A stretch of DNA of 64,000 nucleotides, taken from positions 90,354,918 through 90,418,917 of the forward strand of contig JAVHZZ010000003.1 of assembly GCA_036250195.1 (NCBI GenBank), read 5' to 3'. The stretch comes from Mixophyes australis. Its lineage: Eukaryota; Chordata; Amphibia; Anura; Limnodynastidae. This document shows, piece after piece, positions 56,613 to 64,000 of the stretch; the first letter of the stretch is position 1, and every line of letters begins with the position of its first letter. Below the pieces are notes generated by a model that was not told the DNA's origin, did not search any database, and saw nothing but the letters and a program-made list of their open reading frames with translations. A program made the position numbers and the translations under genes.

Positions 56613-59099
56613 CTACTGAGGCAAGATGTCGTCCTCATCCTCAACCTCTGATTCCTCTCCCCCTACAGTGTGTACTTCCTCCTCATCACACATTATCAAT
56701 TCGTCCCCGCTGGACTCCACAACCACAGGTCCCTCTGTAGTATCTGGAGGGCAGTGCTGTACTTCATTGAGGAATTGATTATTCATTTTTATAAACATCA
56801 TTTTTTCAACGTTGTGAGGAAGCAACCTCCTTCGCCGCTCACTGACCAGGTTCCCCGCTGCACTAAAAACTCTTTCCGAGTACACACTGGAGGGGGGACA
56901 ACTCAGGTAAAATAGAGCCAGTTTGTACAGGGGCTTCCAAACTGCCTTTTTTTCCTGCCAGTAACAATATGGACTGTCTGACATGTCTACTTGGATGGTG
57001 TCAGCAAAGTAATCATCCACAATTTTTTCTATTGTCACAGCATCCAATGCAGCGAGAGTAGACATGTCTGCAATGGTTGGCAGGTCCTTCAGTCCGGACC
57101 AGATGTTATCAGCATCCCCGCCAGTGCCTCTTTTGGGAAAACTGAGCTTTTTCCTCGCAGCCATAGATGTGGAAGAAAATGAGGGTGGAGCTGTTGGCAT
57201 GTCACGGTCCTCTTCAGAGGACAATCTCCTGACCAGCAGGTCTTTGCACCGCTGTAGACTTGTGTCCGCCGGAAACAGAGACACAACATACGCTTTAAAC
57301 CGAGGATCGAGCACGGTGGCCAGAATGTATTCCTCTGACTTTAAAAGAGTGACCACCCTCGGATCCTGGCAAAGCGTACGAAGGGCTACATCCACAAGAG
57401 CTACATGCTTGCTGTAATCGCAATGGCTTACCAGCTCCTCCCTCACTTTCTCCAGCTGCTTCTGCAACAGCCTGATCAGGGGAATGACCTGACTCAAGCT
57501 GGCAGTGTCGGAACTGACTTCTCGTGTGGCAAGTTCAAATGGCTGCAGAACCTTGCACAACACGGAAATCAGTCTCCACTGCGCTTGACTGAGGCGCATC
57601 CCCACTCCTTTGCCTATGTCGTAGGTGGCTGTGTAGGCCTGAATGGCCTTTTGCTGCTCCTCCATCCTCTGCAGCATATAGAGGGTGGAGTTCCAGCGCG
57701 TCACAACCTCTTGTTTGAGGTGATGGCAGGGCAGGTTCAAGCTTTTTTGATGTGCCTCTAGTCTGCGGTAGGCACTGGCTGAATGCCGAAAGTGTCCAGC
57801 AATTTTGCGGGCCACCGCAAGCATCTCCTGCACACCCCTGTCACTCTTGAGGTAATGCTGCACCACCAAATTAATGGTGTGGGCAAAACATGGGACGTGC
57901 TGGAAATTGCCCATATTTAATGCCCGCACAATGTTACTGGCATTGTCTGACACCACAAATCCCCATGAGAGTCTAAGTGGGGTAAGCCACTGGGAGATAA
58001 TTTCCCTCATTTTCTCTAATATGTTGTCAGCGTTGTGCCTCTTATTAAAGCCTGTAATGCACAATGTTGCCTGCCTTTGCATGAGCAGCCATTTTGTAGA
58101 TGCTGCTACTGATGCAGCTGTTGCTGTTGCTGCGGAAGGGGATGCATCTACCCAGTGGGCTGTCACAGTCATATAGTCCTTCGTTTGCCCAGAACCACTT
58201 GTCCACATGTCCGTGGTTAAGTGGACAGTGGGTACAACCGCATTTTTAAGAGCACTGAGGACACTTGATCGTACTTCTCTGTACATTTTTGGTATCGCCT
58301 GCCTAGTGAAGTGGAATCTCGAGGGGATTTGGTACCGGGGACACAATACCTCCATCAACCCTCTAAATCCCACTCCACTGATGGCGGACACCGGGCGCAC
58401 GTCTAACACCAACATTGCAGTTACAGCCGCAGTTATACGCTTTGCAATAGGGTGACTACTATCGTATTTGGTGGTCATGGCAAACGACTGTTGGACGGTC
58501 AATTGTTTTGTAAAAGACTTAGCGGTCTTACGACTTCCCCTCTGGGAAGATGACCGACTAACAGCAGCAACAGCAGCAGTGGCAGTAGTAGGCGTACCGC
58601 TGCAGGATTCCTCGGATGAATCCCGTATTGAGGAGGACTCAGTCTGGCTGCTGACTTGGGCTGCAGGACTGAATCTGATGGAGATTGTGGAGGAAGTTGA
58701 CGAGGAGGGTGTTGCTGGTGTGTATCCAACTGGACCACGGGATTTAGGTGTCCCTGTACCGATGAAGGTCCTAGCCCCAGTTCCTGAACTAACCACTGAA
58801 CTATGAAGGTTATTCAGGTGACGTATAAGGGAGGATGTTCCTAGGTGGGCAAGATCCTTACCCCTGCTTATTTGAGCTTTACATAAGCTACATATTGCCA
58901 TACATTGGTTGTCTGGATTTGGATAAAAATAACTCCAGACCGAAGAGGTGCATTTTTTGGTCTTCTGACCAGGCATGACGATGGGCTTTTTCATCCCATG
59001 GACATCAGCTGTTTCCCCCCCTGGTGCCTCATTTACAATAACCACATCACCATCCTCATCATCAAGTTCCTCCACAGCGCCAGCTACATCATCAATAGC
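56613..59099 (-). CDS. hAT transposase, main open frame
   Basis: An open frame of about 828 codons runs from just after a TAG (59100-59102) to the stop at 56613. Numbering from 59075, residues 62-91 form a BED-type zinc finger (C62, C65, H86, H91) for DNA binding. A Ser/Thr/Ala-rich linker follows. The catalytic D289 lies in LTTDMWTSGSG and D377 in VVSDNASN, then FAHTINLVV (about 397-405) and TRWNS (about 459-463). E734 lies in SVYSERVFSAAGN within the C-terminal hATC dimerisation region (about 700-765). Hermes-type hAT enzymes use this D-D-E set to cut and join transposon ends by a hairpin intermediate. All key residues are present. No ATG lies at the 5' end of the frame; the protein probably begins further upstream (59608) and is broken by the TAG and a frameshift. 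Confidence 0.93.
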   Translation of the reverse strand, partial: AIDDVAGAVEELDDEDGDVVIVNEAPGGETADVHGMKKPIVMPGQKTKKCTSSVWSYFYPNPDNQCMAICSLCKAQISRGKDLAHLGTSSLIRHLNNLHSSVVSSGTGARTFIGTGTPKSRGPVGYTPATPSSSTSSTISIRFSPAAQVSSQTESSSIRDSSEESCSGTPTTATAAVAAVSRSSSQRGSRKTAKSFTKQLTVQQSFAMTTKYDSSHPIAKRITAAVTAMLVLDVRPVSAISGVGFRGLMEVLCPRYQIPSRFHFTRQAIPKMYREVRSSVLSALKNAVVPTVHLTTDMWTSGSGQTKDYMTVTAHWVDASPSAATATAASVAASTKWLLMQRQATLCITGFNKRHNADNILEKMREIISQWLTPLRLSWGFVVSDNASNIVRALNMGNFQHVPCFAHTINLVVQHYLKSDRGVQEMLAVARKIAGHFRHSASAYRRLEAHQKSLNLPCHHLKQEVVTRWNSTLYMLQRMEEQQKAIQAYTATYDIGKGVGMRLSQAQWRLISVLCKVLQPFELATREVSSDTASLSQVIPLIRLLQKQLEKVREELVSHCDYSKHVALVDVALRTLCQDPRVVTLLKSEEYILATVLDPRFKAYVVSLFPADTSLQRCKDLLVRRLSSEEDRDMPTAPPSFSSTSMAARKKLSFPKRGTGGDADNIWSGLKDLPTIADMSTLAALDAVTIEKIVDDYFADTIQVDMSDSPYCYWQEKKAVWKPLYKLALFYLSCPPSSVYSERVFSAAGNLVSERRRRLLPHNVEKMMFIKMNNQFLNEVQHCPPDTTEGPVVVESSGDELIMCDEEEVHTVGGEESEVEDEDDILPQ

Positions 59100-59248
59100 C
59101 TACTCCCGAGCCACCTCTTCCCGTACAGTGATGGGAAGGTCAGGCTTGACAACCACCAACACCCTTGGACTCGCCTTGGGGATTTGTGATAATTTCTCTT
59201 TAGAAGGCAGAGTTGTTTGCTGTTTTGTTGCTGACAGCATAACTCTCT

Positions 59249-59608
59249 TCAATTTTTTGTAGGGGGGGGAGGAGGAGGAGGGCTAAGATCCGTGGGTGAA
59301 GCTGAACCACTAGTCATGAACACGGGCCAGGGCCTAAGCCGTTCCTTGCCACTCCGTGTCGTAAATGGCATATTGGCAACTTTACGTTTCTCCTCAGATG
59401 ATTTTAAGTTTCTCTTTTTGCTACTTTTTCTTAACTTGGGCTTTTTGGATTTTACATGCCCGGTACTACGAGATTGGGCATCGGGCTTGGAAGACGACGT
59501 TGATGGCATTTCATCGTCTATGTCATGACTAGTGGCAGCAGCTTCAGCATTAGGAGGAAGTGGGTCTTGATCTTTCCCTACTTTATCCTCCAAATTTTTG
59601 GTCTCCAT
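59249..59608 (-). pseudogene. N-terminal part of the hAT transposase, frameshifted
   Basis: ATG at 59608 opens a 119-codon frame (METKNLEDKVGKDQDPLP and onward) rich in Ser, Lys and Pro, with basic clusters that could act as nuclear localisation signals. It ends just after a run of eight C (minus strand; 59262-59269) at TGA 59249-59251. A one-base change of that run would put it in phase with the downstream frame (KKLKRVMLSATKQ and onward), which continues to TAG 59100-59102 and then the main transposase frame. I infer one ancestral protein of about 1000 residues with two lesions. An intron is a less likely alternative. Confidence 0.6.
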
Positions 59609-59623
59609 TATATGTAGCACAAG

Positions 59624-60815
59624 ATACTGCAGAATGTGTGAACTTGGTAATATTGCAGTGCCAATGGACTTATACTGCTGGATTGGTTTTGCAAATTTGG
59701 TTATAATTATTATATTTTTTTTTTTTTTTACTTTTTTTTTATTTTTAAAAAACTTGGGAATAGTGGGGAAATAACTATGCCCTTAGAAGCACAGAGCACA
59801 GGACACAGCACCACTGGACTGAACAGGACACGGCACAGGACACAGCAGCACTACGGAACTCAGCAGGACAGAGCACAGGACACAGCACCACTGGACTGAT
59901 ACTGCAGAATGTGTGAACTTGGTAATATTGCAGTACCAATGGACTTATAATGCTGGATTGGTTTTGCAAATTTGGTTATAATTATTATATATTTATTTTT
60001 TTTTAAAATTTTTTATTTTTTTTTACTTTTTTTTTATTTTTTAAAAACTTGGGAATAATGGGGAAATAACTATGCCCTTAGAAGCACAGAGCACAGGACA
60101 CAGCACCACTGGACTGAACAGGACACGGCACAGGACACAGCAGCACTACGGAACTCAGCAGGACAGAGCACAGGACACAGCACCACTGGACTGATACTGC
60201 AGAATGTGTGAACTTGGTAATATTGCAGTACCAATGGACTTATAATGCTGGATTGGTTTTGCAAATTTGGTTATAATTATTATATATTTTTTTTTTTTTT
60301 AAATTTTTTATTTTTTTTTATTTTTTAAAAACTTGGGAATAATGGGGAAATAACTATGCCCTTAGAAGCACAGAGCACAGGACACAGCACCACTGGACTG
60401 AACAGGACACGGCACAGGACCCAGCAGCACTACGGAACTCAGCAGGACAGAGCACAGGACACAGCACCACTGGACTGATACTGCAGAATGTGTAAACTTT
60501 GTAATATTGCAGTACCACTGGACTTTTACTGCTGAATGTGTGAACTTGGTAATATTGCAGTACCAATGGGCTTATACTGCAGGATTGGTTGTGCAAATTT
60601 TGTGGTAATTAAAAAATATTAAAGTAGTTTTTGGTATTTTTTAAAAAAACTTTATTTTATTTTTTTAAACACAGGGGAATATTGGGGAAATAACTATGCC
60701 CTTAGAAGCACAGAGCACAGGACACAGCACCACTGGACTGAACAGGACACAGCATAGGACCCAGCAGCACCACTGACCTCAGAAGGACAGAGCACAGCAC
60801 ACAGCACCACTGGAC
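59624..60815 (-). repeat. About 290-bp tandem repeat, four units
   Basis: ATACTGCAGAATGTG-type starts are at 59624, 59899, 60194 and 60478. Each unit has ACTATGCCCTTAGAAGCACA, runs of ACAGCACAGGACA-like sequence and a poly-T/A tract of variable length. The repeats lie upstream of the transposase start. Short minus-strand frames in each unit are by-products of the repeat. Confidence 0.93.
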
Positions 60816-60827
60816 TGATACTGCAGA

Positions 60828-60960
60828 ACACAGCACAGCACAGCACAGCACAGCACTAAACAGCACAGCACAGCACAGCACTAAACAGCACAGAACTAAA
60901 CAGCACAGAACTAAACAGCACAGAACTAAACAGCACAGAACTAAACAGCACAGAGGACCA
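60828..60960. repeat. CACAG-type microsatellite
   Basis: Alternating ACAGCACAGC and CAGAACTAAACAG repeats near the right end of the hAT. Confidence 0.9.
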
Positions 60961-61197
60961 CCTAACACACCCTCCCTCTACCCTGATCAATGCCCGAGTG
61001 AAGATGGCGGCGACTAGCGGGGAATTTATAGGATCCGAGTATCGCGAGATCCGACAACGGGATTATGAGTCAGAGCCTCAGTTTCACTTTTGAATTTGGC
61101 GCCAATACCCGGATCTGTCTCGGATCCGACTCGGATCCGCAACGTTCGGGTGGGCTCGGATTTCATAAATCCGAGTGCGCTCATCCCTAGTTACAAC

Positions 61198-61647
61198 CTC
61201 TGTATGTTCTACATATTTTAGTGTGAACATGAGGTATAACTCTTACTTAGTATATATACAGTATCTATTTGTTTTAAGAGACAGTAGGCACATAGGCCGT
61301 CTAAAATTAGATAATCAAACATGTTAATTAATGGCCCCTATGTGTATTGTATAATATTCTGTAACTAAAACGCAATTAATTTTACAAATATACATTTTCA
61401 AATAAAGTTCTTGGTTCATAGGGCATAGGTAGAGTGTTGCATAATTTTTAATATTGAAAATAGCAAACATCATCATAACTGAAATATACTAAGGCCAAAA
61501 AAATCACATACACCACACCACAGTTGAAATGATCAGAAAATAATAATGGTCTGTTAAAAAAGGGGACATTCATGTGAAAATTGGGGCACATTGGTCTGTA
61601 GGGCTGCAGTTATTGTACAATATGAAGACAGATGTGTTCCTACCATC
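61198..61647. other. Unrecognised stretch
   Basis: AT-rich DNA, no recognised feature. Confidence 0.5.
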
Positions 61648-62460
61648 AGGGCCAGATTAATGGCCAATTGGGCCAAGACTCAAAGGTCTGAAGGGCCTTT
61701 TGTTAGAAGTTCCGTCCCACCACAGTGGGTGTGGCCATGGAGTGCATAGCTAGCACGTCTCTCCAACCACCTACCTCTCCATCCCATCTTCCCTAATTTT
61801 AAGCACACAGCACTAACTAGTTCATGCAGTAATTAAGGATAATTAAGAGTGAGAAATACATTGCAACTGCCTCTCATGTTTTTTCATTATTTACAGCAGA
61901 TGGGGGGGAGCATAACATAATATCGCCACTTTTCATGTCAGCAGTTTGTACAATGCCTGCCAAACTTTATTACCACACTAATAAACTTACCAAATTAGTG
62001 TTACCAGATACCAAAAAATCTTTCACAGGAATCCTTTTTGAGTCAAACTGTATAATAAAATTAAGTACAAACAAGGTATTTCTTAATATCATAAATAAAA
62101 CTTTTGAGATTTTGTATCAGGAAACTGTTTATCCAAAAAATTTAAAAACCAGAAATGGCAACATAAATAACTGCTGCTAGGTGATGTCATACACACAAAC
62201 TTGATTGCTCAGTGCTTCCTCCTATAGTAACTAATCAATTTCATTAAGAAGGTAAGTCAATGAGTATCTTTTTAGTAGTTCAATAGATTTTAGACTTGCT
62301 GCTCCAAATTATAGGAACATCTCTTATGCATAAACGTGATGTCACAGGGACTGGGAGCTCCCTGCCTCCTCCCAATCCCCTTCACCCTCCCTCCGCGTAT
62401 GCACGTATGAACGCACGCATCACTAGATGGGGGGGATTTTAAAAAAAAAAATTTAAAAAT
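61648..62460. mobile_element. hAT element left-end fragment
   Basis: It starts CAGGGCCAGATTAATGG, a hAT-type end like those at 11004 and 20410. No matching right end or target duplication was found, so the right boundary is arbitrary. GC-rich sequence at 62330-62410 resembles the core of such elements. Confidence 0.35.
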
Positions 62461-63207
62461 GATTTGGCTGGTTCAGGTGGATGCCTGAGTCCCCCGGTAA
62501 TCTGTACCCTCCCCACCTTCCTCCTCTGCACCCCTGGCTATGCAATATGTCATGTAAGTGTCCTCTACAGCGCTCAAATAAAAGTTTGCTTGGCTCTGAT
62601 GGACATTGACGCACACACACAGGAGGAGAGTTTGTATAATACATAGAAGAATTGGCAATAATTGATATAAGAAAGTTCAGTTAAAAATGTATTTCCACCT
62701 GTAAGAAATTTGGTTACTTAAGATTATCACAAATTAATTTACATACATATTACAACATTAGTGAGAGAAATATGTGACCAATCCATACACCTGAAAAGCA
62801 GCACCAAACAACAAGAGGAAAATAATTCATATTTGGCCATTCATAGTATAGCATATACTGGTGGACCTCACAAGAAAACTACATACCAGTGTCAGCTGAC
62901 ATTTGTAGTAATCTCACAATGTAACAGTTCTGGTAGTAAGAAAGGGTATATTGTGATGCTGATATTTCTACCTCATGCCTCAATGATAGTATCTGAATAA
63001 GAACTGATGGAATCAAGATGTTATTGTTTTAACTGGTCCCAGGATCCAGTACTTCTATATGTGTATCCACATTTCTGTACAATAATCATACAACTATACC
63101 TAGAGATACCTAGAGATACCTAGAGATACAATTAAAAGATGCTACTCACAGAAAATTACAAATTAAAAGAGTGCTACTAGATGTTTTAGAGCCCTTGACC
63201 ATAACCT
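62461..63207. other. Unrecognised stretch
   Basis: No gene or known repeat was recognised. Confidence 0.45.
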
Positions 63208-63234
63208 GTGTTTATTTGCAACACAAATGCAAAT

Positions 63235-63486
63235 ATGATATCCAAGCCAAAGGTTGCATATGTTGTGCTTTTAGCTCTCACCTTTCTCTGGGTTACAGAA
63301 TGTTTTATCTTAAGCAGCTGCCCACTGGTGTGTTATCCACAGCCAAAGCATCTTGAAACTGCTTGTAAACAGGTGTCTTACAGATCATTGACCCCTGTGA
63401 CAACACATTTACCTGTTCTCAACTTAGCATGTGCTGAAAACATTTCTTTAAGTAGTTTAGATCTGCTGGACTTTACTGTGCACTAA
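63235..63486 (+). other. Weak candidate exon: signal peptide and LRR-N-terminal-like segment
   Basis: ATG at 63238 begins MISKPKVAYVVLLALTFLW, which looks like a signal peptide, then CPLVCYPQPK and spaced Leu residues with CAENISLSSLDLLDF. The cysteine and leucine spacing loosely recalls an LRR N-terminal cap. The frame ends at TAA (63484-63486) and nothing convincing continues it. It may be a decayed exon or chance. Confidence 0.2.
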
Positions 63487-64000
63487 ACTGTGATCATAGG
63501 GTTTGCTACTCCCTAAAATACCAGCATTTTGCAAGTGACTCAAAGGTTCTTGGCTACAGGTATATTTTAATGTAATTGATAATATTGGTACAAATCTATT
63601 AGCATATTTGAGAACAGTTTCCAGGCTTTGAGGAGAAAGTGCTACAGCCACATTAGCCGTATGCATGCAAAAACACGTCAGCTGAGGTAAAGTTCTGTAT
63701 GCACGAGACAATACTCCCAAACTGGATTAGCTGTCAGACTGTGCTGCTCTTTGCTACCTTTTCTTCCAGCTTTATTTACCTGAGGGTGTCTTAAGCTTTG
63801 TTGGTGCTTGGCTGAATCCTGGAATGTTGGTGTTCTGTTTAGAAACAAGATAGTTACTATCCACCTTCTGGAAAGTGTGACAGAAATGCATAGAAGACCC
63901 TTGTGACCCTGGATGTTTTAAATGTTTTGCATCTCAACATCAAGTGGGTGTCCTGAAAAAGTGAGAGAGTGAGATTCATCTGAGGTCTGGAATGTGAGTA
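63487..64000. other. Unrecognised end of window, one shared repeat block
   Basis: The block 63735-63842 (GGTGTCTTAAGCTTTGTTGG, then CTGAATCCTGGAATGTTGG) is a diverged copy of the segment inside the hAT elements at 42058-42150 and 47850-47940. It may mark another hAT remnant. Nothing else was recognised. Confidence 0.4.

Larger units (their letters stand above)
51692..61189 (-). mobile_element. Large hAT element carrying its transposase, perfect target duplication
   Basis: The ends TAGGGATGTGCACCGG and GCGCTCATCCCTA are inverted. GTTACAAC flanks both sides (51684-51691 and 61190-61197). At 9498 bp it is long for a hAT. In + strand order it holds a 77-bp minisatellite, a fragment copied from the transposase gene, a 540-bp tandem repeat cut by a solo-LTR-like insertion, a 20-bp hairpin, the transposase on the minus strand and a roughly 290-bp tandem repeat. 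This is the only element here with a nearly complete DNA transposase and could once have mobilised relatives with similar ends. Confidence 0.95.

Noticed and set aside
59775..60968. Repeated Cys/Val/Leu-rich minus-strand frames
   Set aside because: They are by-products of ACAGCACAG-type tandem repeats upstream of the transposase.
1..64000. Bacterial-style operons, rRNA, riboswitches or replication origins
   Set aside because: The whole window is vertebrate-type repeat-rich DNA. No such features were seen.

Overview
This is eukaryotic, AT-rich, gene-poor DNA made mostly of transposable elements. The mix points to a vertebrate, most likely an amphibian (frog): vertebrate-type Ty3/gypsy chromoviruses, an L1-type LINE, V-SINE-like SINEs, a Penelope-like element with a GIY-YIG endonuclease, PIF/Harbinger-type remnants with Myb/SANT-like exons, and many hAT elements and palindromic MITEs. 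The species assignment is inference. I found no convincing host gene, rRNA, tRNA or CRISPR array. At most there is one unidentified exon-like block (6247-6344) and one weak secreted-protein-like reading frame (63235-63486).

Layout. 1-3033 is the 3' part of a Ty3/gypsy element (pol end plus 3' LTR). 4107-4869 is a probable solo LTR. 5-10.9 kb holds SINE fragments and unrecognised AT-rich DNA. 11004-12651 is a non-autonomous hAT element with perfect 8-bp target duplications. 16.7-21.0 kb is a nest: a decayed gene of a transposon-associated protein family, broken by an L1 (itself broken by a solo LTR with eight 73-bp repeats) and by a short hAT. 22.8-24.5 kb carries a SINE and related MITEs. 25.24-27.9 kb is a 395-bp tandem array with duplicated flanks. 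27924-29652 is a Harbinger-type element. 31807-36097 is a complete but internally deleted Ty3/gypsy insertion with CTGCT target duplications and a self-priming signature.

37324-37674 is a short hAT. 38222-44287 is a Penelope-like element bounded by inverted arms and carrying a hAT insertion (41778-43688), which contains a long AT palindrome. 44951-45267 is a foldback MITE, followed by minus-strand Myb/SANT-like exons. 46870-51285 is a hAT split by a 2-kb solo LTR. 51692-61189 is a 9.5-kb hAT with perfect target duplications and a nearly intact minus-strand transposase. Its non-coding half is tandem repeats, some of which copy pieces of its own transposase gene. The window ends in another hAT fragment and unrecognised DNA.

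The window therefore records successive insertions. Target-site duplications fix the ends of eight elements exactly or nearly so (18298, 31807, 37324, 11004, 46870, 47969 and 51692 perfect; 20410 and 41778 with one mismatch). The most notable signals are the gypsy self-priming match and a TATA-plus-inverted-repeat module shared by four LTR families, the self-derived satellites inside the large hAT, and the palindromic hAT cores bounded by splice-donor-like motifs.
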